From: Scolanthus callimorphus
Lineage: Eukaryota > Cnidaria > Anthozoa > Actiniaria > Edwardsiidae
Direction: 5' to 3'
DNA length: 64,000 nucleotides
Assembly (NCBI GenBank): GCA_033964015.1
Contig: JAWWUD010000099.1
Coordinates: 1-64,000 of the forward strand
Of the stretch, positions 1 through 12,763 are shown piece by piece. The notes under the pieces are model-generated. The model worked only from the letters and a program-made list of their open reading frames with translations. It had not been told where the DNA came from and ran no database searches. Each line of letters opens with the position of its first letter. Position 1 is the first letter of the stretch. The translations under genes were made by a program, and so were the position numbers.

Positions 1-1514
1 ACCATATTTGAGGGAGTTTGATGCGTACGCTTATGCTTATGTTGCTAGTGAAAACCAACCCTAAACCTTGGGAACGTTTTTCGCATCAATGGGAACCTCA
101 TGAATTCCACGGATGAGGAAAAGGGGCATTAAGATATCCCACTTAAAGATACCTATGCGTCCATCATTTGAAGCCCTGGGCAATGAGACATTTCTTATTT
201 GATAATTCGCTATCATTATTCGAAATCTTAAGACCTCAAGTTCTTTCAGATTTTCAGAGGAATCCTGAATTGACATCAAGGTCCTAATGCTGGTTAAATT
301 CCTAAAACAGCTGGCCTGGATGGGGGGTTGGGGATACTTAGCTCAAAAACGTGCCTGTGAAATGTCTTGTATAAAACTACGATGGCCGATGGCAAAGTTT
401 AAAATCGTAAGTAAGTGCTTCATCAGCCTTTGTCTGCGATCTCTTATGACATGCGTCGCAGCGCCAAAATTCCCTGGATATTTTTTCAATGGTCTCTCAA
501 TGTGATGGCTCTGATGGCTCTTTAAGACGGGATTTAATACTCGAAACAGGTAAGTACTGTAAATATTTTACAAAGTGTTTTATTGCTAAATCTTGTTAAT
601 CATAAACTTTTCAAGACACATGAAGCAGAGTCTCGCTGTCGAGTCTGCCCCATGTGGATTTCTTGTGCTGGAAGAACGCCCCCAGACGGAGAGCCGCAGC
701 TGTTCGCTACAAGCCCCTTATTTCGCTGCAAGCCTGCGACAGAAACCACTAGCCTGGTATGTTTACAACCCCGTTTAGGTACATGTATAAAATATTGTTT
801 AGCTATCTGTTTACTAAGTTTTTTGCAGCGTTTATATAGATCAATCGATTGCTCAATGAATCGACTGGTCCAGTCACATCAAACTTTCGTAATTTAATGC
901 TACAGTAAAATATTAAGCAGTCTAATGATCCCTCGAAAACGTTATTTTACAATATGAAGTATTTGATACCGTTACTTTGTAGAGACTGTAGAGATTTTCG
1001 TGTGCTGGTATGGATACAATTTGTATCTTTGTCATAACCGACACGATCTGACAGCTAAGGTCAACTACATACAGCACCTCCCACTTGCCGCTTTTAATTA
1101 GGCCCTATACCAGGGGGGAGGAGGGGTCAACGTGTCGCTTGTCTGTGTTTCAAAATTGAGCGTGTCCCAATTTCGTAAGGCTCGCGTGTCGTTCGTCGAT
1201 ATTTCGGTTATTTCGATAAGTGACCGCACAAGCTCTTTCTTCTTATTACTGCCGAACTCGTAGTATCACGATCCAAAGCAAAAGCTCATGATATGTGACC
1301 CTCTTTGCGCGTTGTGAGCAAAATACATTTCAATGCATTGTGGAACGTACGGAATGCATTATAGAACATTCGCATATCGTTGGCTATCGTTCACAAAGCA
1401 TTTGAAAAAAAATAGAGACCATTATAAACCATTCCCCAAGCGTTGGCATTCATTTCAAGAACGTTGAATGGAAAGTGAAGATCGTTGGCATTCATTCCAC
1501 AAGCGTTGGATTTA
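1..1514. other. Intergenic, no gene recognised
   Basis: Short open frames here show no recognisable domain, no convincing splice structure and no compositional change. I see nothing I can name. Confidence 0.5.
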
Positions 1515-1625
1515 TGTATCAGTCAATTCCAGCGGTGACCATCCCCCCCCCCCCCCCCCCCCCCCGGACACCGTGGGGCATTTGCACACCAGTGCCTTCC
1601 CTGGGGTGGGGATTTATGCACCGAT
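1515..1625. repeat. End fragment of a short TIR element (same family as 55171-55995)
   Basis: The stretch opens with TGTATCAGTCAATTCCAGCG, runs through a long poly-C tract and continues with the G/C-rich text found at the inner side of the right end of the element at 55171-55995. It is preceded by TTA, matching the 3-bp duplication of that complete copy. No opposite end was found nearby, so this is a solo end or truncated copy. Confidence 0.6.
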
Positions 1626-1767
1626 AACTCTTATAACTGGCCTTCTCAAGGAACCGGCCCAGGTTTTTGTTAGAGAGGTAGAGGACTAGTTTCTGAAAAA
1701 CCAAACTGAGTCGCCTGCGTTGGCGTGACGTAAGCATGAAATTAACAACAACCAGACGTTGAGATAT

Positions 1768-2056
1768 TGTTACAGCTGTTTTGAGTATTCTGCGAACTCT
1801 CGAGATCGATTTCCAACCGTCAAACCGCTTTCTGGCTTCCGTCAATCAAACTTTTAAACTTTTTGGAATACATAGAATTCAATTATTCGCCATCCAAGTG
1901 AAATGCTCAATCACACAGCATCTTCCACTGGCTTTCTAAACAAATTGCTTAACGGCTAAGGCTCAAATTAGACACGAGAGTTTGATTGACGGAAGCCAGA
2001 ACGCCATTGGAAGTCAAACGCGAGAGTTCGCAGAATACTCAAAAGGCAGCTGAACG
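1768..2056. repeat. Imperfect inverted repeat (fold-back)
   Basis: About 80 bp near 1768-1852 (ending in GGCTTCCGTCAATCAAACT) is repeated in inverse orientation near 1977-2056 (AGTTTGATTGACGGAAGCC and onward). The two arms are separated by about 125 bp. This looks like a small non-autonomous DNA transposon. No coding potential is seen. Confidence 0.55.
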
Positions 2057-2292
2057 CCGTGTTTTTACACAAAGTTTCTGCTGACGTTTCGAGCGTTAGC
2101 CCTAGAGCTAACGCAAAGTGTGGTACCCGGAGCTTTCTAATACACTCAAGACACTCATTTCCTTTGAAAATTATTTTGCCTAAAAAGAGCGATGAAAGAA
2201 GATTGGTTTCTTGTGTGGGGGCACCCAACGATAAATCGATAAACTAGCGCAAATCTTGAAATAGTATATAGGTGTATCCAAAGAGTACTAAA

Positions 2293-2540
2293 TACTACCA
2301 TTTGCGTTCAACCCTGAAGCTTGACGTTTTTTTCGCGTAGGTTTACGTTAGTCAAACGTGCACGTTTTGTCGAGAAATAGACACGTTTCTCGCTCTCTGA
2401 TTGGCTGAAAAATAACGGTCAAAACAGCAGCCAATCGGCAAGCGAGAAACGTGACTATTTCTCGGCAAAACGTGCACGTTTGAAACGTAAACCTACGCGA
2501 AAAAATCGTCAAGCTTCAGGGTTGAACGCAAATGGTAGTA
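2293..2540. mobile_element. Palindromic MITE with TA ends
   Basis: The 248-bp segment begins TACTACCATTTGCGTTCAAC and ends with its near-perfect reverse complement, and the arms pair along almost the whole length. TA dinucleotides bound both ends, as expected of a Tc1/mariner-type target duplication. It contains no gene. Confidence 0.7.
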
Positions 2541-3159
2541 AAATTATAATCGGAGTTGTTCGCTCTTACATATAATGTAAATCTTATTTGCTCGGTTTAT
2601 TTATCTGTTCGGATTAATTGCAAGCTGAGAGTCTGAGGATCAGACAACAAAACAAAAACTTATTAGTTATCTTCGCGGCAACCAATTTAAGGTGGCACGA
2701 CTTTTTTTCCCCGGGATATAGTTTTTTTAATCGCCCTAGGGCCCTAAAATAAAAAAAAGCTGAATACTTAGTAATATAGCAAAAATCTTGAAAAGTCCAC
2801 ATGCAGTCGTGTAGATGTTTGCTGCCGCCTTTATCTATTGATGCAATCGAGTAACTATGAGATTTATACATAACTAGCTGATGCCCGTGAAAATTTCACG
2901 GAAATTTAGTTTACCGTTAACTTATATTCTTTTAGAAAAATTAAAAAATCACAACGGACATAGTTTTTTTTAGGGGGAGCATTATTTCCATGAGCTCCCC
3001 TTCCCAACACCCCCAGCTATTAAAACTTATAACTTTATTCAATAAGGGAGCGTTCATAATTTATCTAGAGGGGGGCTATGATGATTTGAGGGGGGGGGGG
3101 CTCTGTTTTACCCTAATATGATTTAGGGGGGCCACGGAAAATTTCCAACAAAAATAACA
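2541..3159. other. Intergenic, no gene recognised
   Basis: AT-rich spacer with runs of G and A. Nothing beyond low-complexity tracts is seen. Confidence 0.5.
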
Positions 3160-3162
3160 TCA

Positions 3163-3300
3163 AGCATTGGGGGGGCCAACCATTAGAACTTTGCCCAGGG
3201 TGAATCTTTTCCAACAAAACACGCCCACGGTCCAGATGTCCAGCTTCTCTTCAGGTTTGCGAACTTCTTTTGGCGGCACAGCTTCAGGGCTAAGCGGAGT
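3163..3300 (-). pseudogene. Relic of a receptor tyrosine kinase-like catalytic domain
   Basis: The minus strand encodes a short stretch that reads like kinase subdomains VIII to X: SPEA in the place of the APE motif, then a spacer, then DIWTVGVFCW followed by FTLGK and a GPPN turn. Receptor tyrosine kinases usually have DVWSFGVLLW and FTLG at the same spacing. The remainder of the kinase (P-loop, HRD, DFG) is not found next to it, the reading ends at a stop after the fragment, and substitutions such as the basic residue after the tryptophan are unusual. I infer a decayed or isolated exon; a chance match cannot be excluded. Confidence 0.4.
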
Positions 3301-4158
3301 GAGTGCGGACACGATTTCTCTTACGGTATTAATATATAGCAAGAGTGGATTACCAAGAGTTTCCATATTTACTATGTACGCCCGAATCACAGTCAGAAAA
3401 GTGTCTATTTTTAGAACTAGGATGCCCGCGAAAATTCGTCATCCACAGGGTTCCCACTTTCTCGCCACGCGAACAGTTGTGAGATCCAGCCTAAAATTAA
3501 ATCGCAGATCAATGGAAAAAACCGTTAAAATCGCAAAGATAAGGTAGGATATTCTCTATTTTGTTGTGTATTGGGTATACGAGCATTCGAGCCTGAGCAT
3601 TCGAATACTTTCGCGCGCGAAACTCAAATCTAAAAATAGACACTTTTCTGACTGTGACGTGGACAAATACAGTAGGGAAAGATTCTAACTCTTGTTAATC
3701 CACTCTTGTATATAGATAATAATAATAATGATAATAAGAGAATTTATATAGCGCCTTTTCTCATACGGATCCAGAGCGTCTTTTCTCATACGGATGCATA
3801 AGAACGTGAAGAATCAATCCGTTCCTTGACAACCTTTTCAGAAGCCGTTTAGTGACCACCCCATATTAAAATCTAGACTGCTAGCAGCCCCTACTTTGGC
3901 GCACCCCCAAAGAAGTGGGCGCCAACCCCCGCTCGGGAAGATCCCCCATCCGCTCGGGAAGATCTTCCTGAGCACCGGACCCAGCTCCATAGAAAGAACA
4001 ATAAGATTTACAAACCAGAACTACAGCCTTGCCATGTTGTTGTGCGTTATCAAGGTTAATGAGAGAGGAATGCTCCTCTTATCCATGGGCTCCTGATCAA
4101 TCGTGTTTAATGTCCAGGGGTGGATGCAGCAAAATGTTTCTCATTTGAGAAGACCTTG
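3301..4158. other. Spacer, no gene recognised
   Basis: No gene is supported. From about 4030 the sequence becomes homologous to the region upstream of aquaporin copies B and C (near 12080 and 22945), marking the left edge of the triplicated segment. Confidence 0.5.
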
Positions 4159-4160
4159 TA

Positions 4161-5226
4161 GAAGCCCTAAATGTAATAACTGGCCCTAAGTGTAATAAAG
4201 GCCCCAAGTGTAATAAAAATTGGCCCTAGGTGTAATAAAGGCCCCAAATGTAATAAAATTGGCCCTAACTGTAATAAAGGCCCCAGTGTAATAAAAAGTG
4301 GCCCTAAGTGTAATAAAATGGCTGACCATACAACGTCCTAGTTCAGGAATAAGTCAGCGTTGTTATATCAATATATTACAGTGATACCTCAATTAAGCGG
4401 CCATTCTCTATTGAGCAGCCACATTTTAAAGTCCCAAAATACCGTATTTATCACTCTAACTAGGGCGGATGTTTCCACCGCATGTAAACGGGGTCTAATA
4501 TGAAGCAAACACCGCGGGCTTTGTAATAATAAGTATCGGCTTCGGGGTATTCATGGAACACGAGAGGTGTGTGCTGCTACACCCGAGGGCACACAACGAG
4601 CACTCCCTCCTTAAATGTGTTTAAATGGCTTATCTTGGTGTTTTCTGGTGTTTCCGTTCAATAAAAATGAGTTTTAAAAGTTGCTGAGAAAAATATATCT
4701 GTTCCATTTTCCCAGGAGGCACCTTCAGTGACATTTTTCCCAGCAGAACCTCAGCTCAATTATTTTTTCCCAGCCAGCAACGTTGTTGCCAGTCAGGAGG
4801 TTAAAATCGGGATTGTAGGTCGTCATTTGATGAAAATCATCACGGAAAAAGGGAAGAAAGATAGCATTATTTCCCAGCAACGAGGAAATAGTAGAAAATT
4901 ATAGCCACACACAATTTTTTCTTCAAAAATTTTTTTCCCAGCAGATCATTGTCAGAACAAATTTTCCCAGGAGATCTCTTTATCCAAATTTTCCCAGCCA
5001 GCAAGAGAAAGGGCTGCGGAACAGATATTTTGCGGAACAGATCCGTTTTGTGCACCTGTACACCTGCAACTAAGTTCTTCTATTCTGTATCCCTGTTCTA
5101 GGGAACTTACAAAAGTCGCTACCCTGCCAGTTTGTATGATCATTACCATTATTACACTTAAGGCCATTTCTTATTACACTTGGGGCCTTTATTTCACTTA
5201 GGGCCAGTTATTACATTTAGGGCTTC
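4161..5226. mobile_element. TA-flanked element with repetitive inverted ends
   Basis: The ends read GAAGCCCTAAATGTAATAAC at the left and the reverse complement at the right, each followed by several inward copies of a short GGCCCTAAGTGTAATAAA-like unit. TA lies directly outside both ends (4159-4160 and 5227-5228). The interior repeats a TTTTCCCAGCAG-like phrase and has no transposase. It splits sequence that is contiguous upstream of aquaporin copies B and C. A Tc1/mariner-type non-autonomous element is the likely identity. Confidence 0.65.
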
Positions 5227-5233
5227 TACTTAA

Positions 5234-5417
5234 GCAATAAAAGTACTTTCCGCGTGCTCTCTGCTTTCTTACAAACACGAGGGGGATGTTGGGAGAACTG
5301 ATCAAAACTTGAAAGACACGAGCCGAAGGCGAGTGTCTTTCAAGTTTTATCAGTTCGACCAACATTCCCCGAGTGTTTGTAAGAAACCAGAGAGCACGCA
5401 GAAAGTATTTTTATTGC
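5234..5417. repeat. Long inverted repeat (cruciform-capable)
   Basis: GCAATAAAAGTACTTTC near 5234 pairs with its complement near 5417, and the arms continue inward through the GTGCTCTCTG and CAAACACGAGG stretches to a loop near 5325. It lies immediately right of the TA element. Confidence 0.7.
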
Positions 5418-5744
5418 TTTTAGAAAATAACATACACACGCGCGACAGCGTTGCGTGACAATCGTGTTTCTCAGGTCTCTTACAAACACGCTTTTTAACC
5501 AATCAGAATGCGCACATTCACAATACAACATAGGTGTTATTTTCTAAAGACCTTTGGTGGACTCCTGCGGTGGCTCAGAAGGTCATTACCACTTTTTTCC
5601 AAACTTCTACTTCTCCAAATTTAAACGTGGAAAAAAAGTCGAACTTGAACCACTCCTTATGATACCTACGTACTGCTTTTTGTTTCTCCCAGAAAACGCA
5701 GTTTATGCTACACGAGGGATCGGGACGGTGTTGCTCCTCTACAA

Positions 5745-8700
5745 ATGGCGATAATCGTCTGGCGTGCGTCACCACTAACTCGTGAGGCCTTAGCTGAATT
5801 TATCTCTACATTTATTTTAATTGTAAGTAATCCGTTACCCGAATAGCATGTTCCCAAAAGTGGTGCCACCCTTATATACTATTTAACACACTGAAATGTT
5901 TCAGATATTCGGTTGTGGCTCCGTGGCTCAGGCTGTTCTCAGCAGACAGAACAATGGTACATTTTTCTCCATCAACTTTGGCTGGGGGATAGGAGTGACT
6001 ATGGGATGTTATTGGGCTGGCGGTATATCAGGTATATGTCTCGTGGAAATCGTGTAATACTTAAAATAATAGATAGGAGTGACTTCCTTTGATTTTGTTT
6101 TTCAGGGGCGCACATGAATCCAGCTGTTACCCTTGCACTGGCTGTCGGTCAGCGGTTTCCCTGGAGAAAGCTACCTGTGTACGTTCTCGCGCAGTTTGCT
6201 GGCGCCTTCGTTGCCTCCGCCTGCGTTTACGCAGTTTATTATGGTTTGTATGCATTGCTTATGTTAAAAAAACCCCTCGATCGGATACCCTAATGGCGTG
6301 CTATTTACGCCCTCATCTCATAAACGTTAAACGGTTTTTAATAAGTTCTATCCGTGAAGTCTGAAATTAGTTTGAAACGAGAGTCATAGAAAAAAAATGT
6401 TTCTTCGCCAGCAGCTGCGTGAAAAATCGTATTGACAGTATCTTTAGTAGACCAGAAAACAAACCGTCGCCTTGTGACGAAACATTTTGTCTGAAAGATT
6501 TTGTCTTGCTGAACCTGCCCTACAGTTTTATAATCTGGGCTCTCATACATTTGAATATCAGGGAAGACTTAGCACTTTTACCTGATTTTATTGCAATAAA
6601 CACGGTTCCTTGTCTGTCCCTCAAAATGTTCCCAAGAAAACGAAATGGATAGTTGGGCTTCGTAAACGTTCGTAGAAATCCGTAGCCGAGCAAAAGATTA
6701 GTTATGGGCTTCCTGTGGTGTACACGCGTGCGCCAGACATGGATGGAATTCAGCGAGAAAATTTCAACCAATCCTCGTATAGACACACCCGAAAATAGTA
6801 CAGATAAATAGGCTTGGGGTTAAATATTATATATTAATATTATTATTATGTTTAAGTTTTCTCTGTGCTTGAAAAGGCTAAACATCCGGGATTCCCTTTA
6901 ATGTCCTTTTTATATTTTTCACCGAAATTCTAGATGCGCTGAACGAGTTTGACGGTGGTGTGCGACAGATTCTTGGCGTCAATGGCACGGCGGGTATTTG
7001 GGCGACTTACCCTCAGCCGTACCTCTCGACAGCGGGTGGATTTGGCGATCAGGTGAGAGAGGGGAGCTTGGGTTTGGCATGGCCAAGTTACATGTAAAGA
7101 GGTAGTGTCATGATTTTGTGTTTATTTAGGTAGCTTAAATTCGGCAAATTCGCAAAAATCAATGAGATGAATGCATCTCATTTGTTCCTGTTCCAGTTCG
7201 TCGGAAATCGGCTCAAATGCGTTTCAAGAATCAACGGATTCGTGCTAAATTACTTGACGTCTAAATTAATTCACATCTCTCTCTACCAATCAGTTCTTAG
7301 GAACTGCCTTGCTCGTAGGCTGCATCTTCGCCATTACCGACCAGAAAAACAATGCCCCTAGTAAAGGATCGGCGCCAATCGTCATCGGACTGGTGGTGTT
7401 TGTAATTGGCGCTACATTTGGCTACAACTGCGGATATGCTATCAACCCCGCGAGGGACCTGGCACCGAGGATCTTCACCGCCCTTGCGGGGTGGGGTGGG
7501 GACGTGTTCACGTAAGTATAATGGATATCATTAACGAGACACGAAATGAAGATAATCCCCTTTCAATTAAACACCCCCCTGCCCCCCATGCTCGAGGGTC
7601 CCAGGCGCGTTTCTCCCCGGAGGAGCGTGAAGTGCTGAATCTTCGTGCATATCCTATCCCATCTCAATTCTCAAGTCCCTTTATTACACTTGGGGCCTTT
7701 ATTACACTTAGGGCCATTTTTTATTACATTTGGGGCCTTTATTACACTTAGGGCCAATTTTTATTACACTTGGGGCCTTTATTACACTTAGGGTCAGTTA
7801 TTACATTTAGGGCTTCTACAGCGTGAAGTGCTGAATCTTCGAGCATATCCTATCCCATGTCGTGAGACTTCTCAATTCTCAAGTCCCTTTATTGCACTTG
7901 ATACCACTACTCCCAGAATCAAGATGTTATAAGGGGAATTCTGAATTGATTGCGCTTGCGCTTAATACTTTAGGCGTTGGGGGATATTTTCTTAGAATTC
8001 TTGTTGTTTTCATTATCGAACCAGGAGCCTGTTCTAGGGAGTGTCCCTCTAAGTACAGGAAGAGTAACCGCAGATTTGAAAATCAGGATATTTTTAGAAT
8101 CAAGTCTCGCGAAAATTACTGTTTCTGGATAAATCTGAAGAGGAAGTCGATCGAAGTGATTTGCTCGTCAGGCAGCTGAACATGCACAAACATCCCAACA
8201 CACCATTCGATAAGTCCATCATCATGGACAATAGAGCGTCTGTATGATGTCTTGTTCACACAGTAGTAGCTAAAAAAAAAACTTAAAAAACGCCACACAA
8301 CTATTGAAAATGGATGCCCCGGAATAAACTCCTGGTCGAGCTTGAAAGGTCTGTGATTATGTTCACCAGAGGCCTCGATAGATAGTGCGGATTTCACATG
8401 ACTGTAGTGAAACCAATTCAGAATAAAACCTAATAGGAGTGATTGTAAAGTGATTACAAATTACTCACGACAGTCACGACAGTCACAGACTCGTGCCCAG
8501 ACGATATTTAGAAAACCCGAGGAATTTAGGGGTTTATGGAAGGAAGCGGAGCGCAGGGGGATGTGGGAAGGATTCGCAAGGCGTGCAATGGATTGTGGAC
8601 CGGGCACAGTCGTTATTGTAAAAAAAAAGTCGAGGAATGCAGGGGATTATGGGAGGGGATAAGTGCAGCGCAGGGGGTTGTGGGAGGGACCCCAAGACGC

Positions 8701-9175
8701 GCGATGGATTGTGGTCCTTCACTCGTCCCACAATCCATTGCGCGCCGCCTCGCTAATCCTTCCCATAATCCCCTGCGCTCCTTGACGTTTCTGCTATAGC
8801 ATTCTATTAGCAGCGATCCTTGACCATTGACCTACTTAGCGACAATCCGCTCTAACTTGAATGCGGTTTTCTGTCCTCAATCGCAGAGTGTGTAACAACT
8901 GGGCCTGGGTACCAGTGGTTGGGAGTCTGCTCGGTGGCATCGCTGGTGCGCTTCTCTATATCATACTAATTGATATGCATCACGTGACTCCGGACAAATC
9001 CCAGGCTGCACTGCAGGAAGTGAAGGTAGAAGGCAAAGGAGGTGTAGAGCTCGAGAATGTCAGCGCACAACAGAACTCTGCTTTTGTGAACGAGGACGGT
9101 GAAGAGAACGCAATCCCAAAAGGGAAAGAAAAGTCTGTATCTCTAGACGACAATACCACTTTGACTGCCTTTTGA
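5745..9175 (+). CDS. Aquaglyceroporin, copy A (six exons, intact)
   Basis: Membrane channel for water and small polyols such as glycerol. Six exons with GT-AG junctions and matching phases are 5745-5822, 5905-6031, 6106-6243, 6934-7052, 7294-7511 and 8887-9175, giving 322 codons ending in TGA. Exon 3 carries the first pore box (HMNPA, Asn at about residue 73). Exon 5 carries the second, [10 protein letters not shown], with Asn near 205. The Asp after NPAR, the long loop E and the GWG motif are typical of the AQP3/7/9/10 (GlpF-like) class rather than of water-only channels. The C-terminal ~65 residues are a charged cytoplasmic tail. The start was chosen because copies B and C share the same ATG and the following [13 protein letters not shown] helix. 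No frameshift is seen, so this is the likely functional member of the trio. Confidence 0.92.
7670..7822. repeat. Terminal repeat array of the TA-flanked family inside intron 5
   Basis: Seven or so copies of TTATTACACTTGGGGCC or TTAGGGCC units end in GGGCTTCTA, as in the right end of the element at 4161-5226. The flanking host phrase GCGTGAAGTGCTGAATCTTC occurs on both sides (near 7626 and 7821), so the insertion came with a local duplication. Copies B and C lack the array. Confidence 0.6.
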
Positions 9176-9387
9176 ATACGTACGAGCCTATTGTCGCCAT
9201 GATTTACACGTGCGAGCTGGCCTTCTGCGCTTGAGAGTGCGCCTTCATGTGTGGACCAGGCCTTAGAGATGTAAAAACTGCTTACATTGGGGATTCAAAC
9301 TATGGCGACAGAAATGCACGCTGCACTGCTTGTTAAGTGTCCTTTACATCCACTTTATTACTGGCGATATTTAGCCGCCGACAGCTC

Positions 9388-9393
9388 AATAAA
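9388..9393 (+). promoter_or_regulatory. Candidate polyadenylation signal of aquaporin copy A
   Basis: AATAAA lies about 215 bases after the stop codon and is preserved at the matching place in copies B and C. It is a candidate only; no transcript evidence is available. Confidence 0.4.
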
Positions 9394-9784
9394 GTTGAAA
9401 GAGTTGCGACCAGTTACTGAGGTATGGGCAACACATGACAAGATATTTTCGGGAAATTACTTGGTGATACTGCGATCTAGTCTCACAATATGTGTGAAGC
9501 TTACAACTTTACTGGACCCGAGGAAGGTTTAGAAAACGCAAGCATTTTAGACGGAAATACGGGACCTTGCAAACACAGAAAAAATTAATTGCAAAATGGA
9601 CAAAACGCTCTATACTTCATTTTGACCTAAAGCAGGAGAAAACCGTGTCATTCTGCCGCCATCCTTTGCATCTTTAAGGTAGCGATCTTGTGCTGTAACC
9701 TTGGTAACAGAAGCCTTTGAACAGAAGCCTTTGTAACAGGTATACTTTGAAAATAATGAAATGAAATGAAGCAGATTGTAATCA

Positions 9785-10063
9785 TTAATCCCGAGGGAAG
9801 GGGACTTCCCTATTTTTGGGCGGGGGTGCTCGTCGTACCTTTTAGGGTTTAAAATCAGGCCTCTGGTACCTTTTAGGGTTAAAATTCGAAACATGCTTTT
9901 TTTCAGATAGGTACCTCTTAGCCGGCCCGTTCTAGCAAATCAAGCAAATCACACTTGTTGGTAGCCTGAATTTAAGACGTATTTTCCCTCGTAAAAACAA
10001 AAATACGAGAGAGAATTACGAGGGAAAATACGTCTTTTCGGTACCTTTTAGGGGTCAAAATCG
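9785..10063. repeat. Truncated copy of the GGTACCTTTTAGGGG fold-back element
   Basis: The left end (GGGCGGGGGTGCTCGTCG) and internal GGTACC-TTTTAGGGG units match the complete element at 21968-22322, but the right arm is missing and is replaced by a short tandem repeat. Copies at 20025-20395 and 28480-28850 sit at the same place in units B and C and are longer. Confidence 0.65.
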
Positions 10064-10105
10064 ATAGAAAATCGATAGAAAATCGATAGAAAATCGATAG
10101 AAAAT
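10058..10105. repeat. Short tandem repeat
   Basis: About four copies of AAAATCGATAG follow one another where the right arm of the fold-back element should be. Confidence 0.8.
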
Positions 10106-12440
10106 GAGGTAGCTCCCGACTACAGTAGTCTTTCGCCTACACCTGCGAACCTGCACATATTAACTACAGAGTGCATTAAAAGTATTGTTTTCATACAATC
10201 CGTAAAAAAATAACTCCCTCACATTAAAACTTACGCGTCCAATGGAATGCGGCACTAATTATAGAAGATTCTGTGGACAAGAAATGTATCCCGCAGGACA
10301 AAAAATCGTTTATCTCAGTAGGGGGCAGAGCTAAAAATCCCGTAGCTAGAGCGTTTAGCTTTTCATGCAGATCGATCTGCAGTCCCCAGAGGCTCGCATC
10401 ATTGGCGAGGGGTAGACTATGTGGGGGCGGATACGACATAGGCTAGGGGAGGGGTTATATTACAGACAGACAAAAGTTTTATTTGATGTTTTATTTGATG
10501 TATTCAGTGTCACTACAAGTACACATGTCACTACGTATTTGGATCAATGCTTATAAAATACTGTGTCCTACAGTGATATTGTCTTTCACAGGGAGCGCTT
10601 CTTGTTTGTAGGCACAAAAGATTGCGCGGTATTTTGTTGTGGTTGTCGTGTGTGCAGAACGGTAATAAAATTCGGGGATGATAAAACATAACACAGGTCA
10701 TACCAGATAAAAGCACCGCTCTTCTACGTCTCGCTGTTGACTGGCACGTCAGAGGTAAGGAAATAAAAATAGTAAAAATAGTACGAAAGTGTAAAAGCTT
10801 GCAGTTTTCCCTGCTGTGAGAGACCTCTGCTAGCATCAGTTTAGTTTCTTTGAAATCAGTATCGTTGTCGCATTTTAAAAAACTCCTTAGTATCGTAGCA
10901 GGACCGCTGAACAATCGGTTTACAGTGGTTACTACATGCATGGAACTAGTTTACAGTCTAGCCTGAGTTCGACGGCTGAAAAGAAAATCGTGTATATCTT
11001 CGTTCAGAAATGCCTAGACGAGCTGACTTTTGTCAGGCTACGAGATATTTCATTTGTCAGGCTGAGTTATACATTTTTTACTTGAATCAAGTCGCAAATT
11101 TGGAAAACATTGCATAGTGAAACAGTTTTGGTTTCAAAAATGGTGTACTTTGAATTCGTACGCTGCATCAAAAAACCCTTACACGGAACAGAAACAAAAA
11201 TGTCAAAATATATTATTATGAGACAAATTGTAATTCTGATTAGCAGTGGACCGGAATTGCCGATTTTTTCCACGGATTCGTTTGGTTTCTTTTTTCTCTT
11301 TTTGCCATTTAAAATTAAGGAAGTGTCAAAATTCGGTGCCGTCGGATTTAGGCAAACCGTCCCAGGGAATTTATGTGAGGGCAAACTGACTGTAGGTCCT
11401 GACTATAAACAAATCATCTCACACGAAAGTCATTTAACCGACTTTTTATCGTCATTTACAAATGTCACATTGTAAAATTCTATTTTACAAATTAACAAAT
11501 ACGTAATCAACTATTAAAAGGAAGTGGATATAAAAAATATATAAAGGCAATCAGGAGTTTATCGCGGATGTCGAGCTGTCGAGTATTGAATGACACTCAA
11601 TGTGATTCTGAAGCGGGCCTCCGCATTTATTTGAACGCGCAGCCATTTTTTTCCAGAATGACCGGGTAGCACTATTTCGAGATTCAAAAAATACGAAGAT
11701 ACAAAGAGTTCACATTTATGTTAATTATTTTCGCCTGAGTATACGCAGTCAATTTGGTGAGAACATTCGAACGGGTTTTTGCTACTATATGCGCTGATCG
11801 CAGCAACTTCAGAAAATTAAAATATCCGCAATACCGGAAAATGAACTCGAAATCAACAATTATCTGCTGATATTGAAAAACCCGAAACCTTGGTTCGTAT
11901 CTTTGACTATCTTTGTATCTTGTATCTCGAAATAGTGCAACCCAGATTGACTGCGTATACATACTCAGCCGCAAATAACATATGTGAAATTCGATACCTT
12001 GTATCTTCGTATCTTCGTACTTTTTCACGCCCCTGCACGGCGAGTGGTCCCACATGGATGGGAGGAATGCAACTCCTTTCCATGAGCTCCTGATCCATCT
12101 TGAATAATGTGCAGGGGCGGATGCAGCAAAATGATTCTCATTTGTGGAGACTTTTGGTGGACATTCCTGCGGTGACTCAACGCTTTTCCAACGCTGCAAA
12201 ACTTCCTTATTAGGAAATCTCCCTTAACTTATTTGGAAGGTCTGTAAGTATTTTTCCTCAAATCGTGGCGAAAAGGCAGGTAAATTCACCAAAACTTACA
12301 GATACTCGAGAAACATCATTCCGTTGGTCGCCAGTTTGTTTTGTTCCCCGCCGAGGGGCCTGAGTCGAGATTTTCAGTTTATCCACAGTTGTCCGGCAAC
12401 CCTGCACGAGGGATTGGGACGGTGTTGCTCTCCAGACTAA
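10106..12440. other. Spacer shared by the three units, no gene recognised
   Basis: This 2.3 kb is repeated after copy B (about 20650-23456) and after copy C (about 29140-32225). Open frames of up to 136 codons occur but differ between copies and show no domain, so I treat them as chance. The part just before 12441 is presumably the promoter and 5' untranslated region of copy B. Confidence 0.5.
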
Positions 12441-12763
12441 ATGGCGAGAAACTTCTGGCGTGCGTCGCCACTAACTCGTGAGGCCTTAGCTGAATGCATT
12501 TCTACATTCATTTTAATTGTAAGTAATCGGTAGCCGAATGGCATCTCCCCAAAATAGTGCCACTCTTAAATACTAGTTAATACCCTGAAATGCTTCTGAT
12601 ACTATGTAACACAGTAAAATGTTTCAGATATTCGGTTGTGGCTCCGTGGCTCAGGTTGTTCTCAGCAGACAGAACAATGGTACATTTTTCTCCATCAACT
12701 TTAGCTGGGGGATAGGAGTGACTATGGGGTATTATTGGGCTGGCGGTATATCAGGTATGTCTC

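Noticed and set aside
3167..3547. 126-codon open frame on the + strand
   Set aside because: It is the opposite strand of the kinase-like relic, has low-complexity Ser/Arg composition and no splice context.
4161..5226. Possible LTR retrotransposon
   Set aside because: The end repeats are inverted, not direct, and TA flanks both sides; there is no primer-binding site or polyprotein.
9287..9532. Open frame downstream of aquaporin copy A, with counterparts after B and C
   Set aside because: It lies in the probable 3' untranslated region, includes the AATAAA signal and is not kept in frame in the other copies.
10531..10941. 136-codon minus-strand open frame in the spacer after copy A
   Set aside because: The homologous stretches after copies B and C contain only part of it and differ by frame changes; no domain is visible.
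11684..12199. 171-codon minus-strand open frame
   Set aside because: Not kept open in units B and C, and the composition is that of the spacer.
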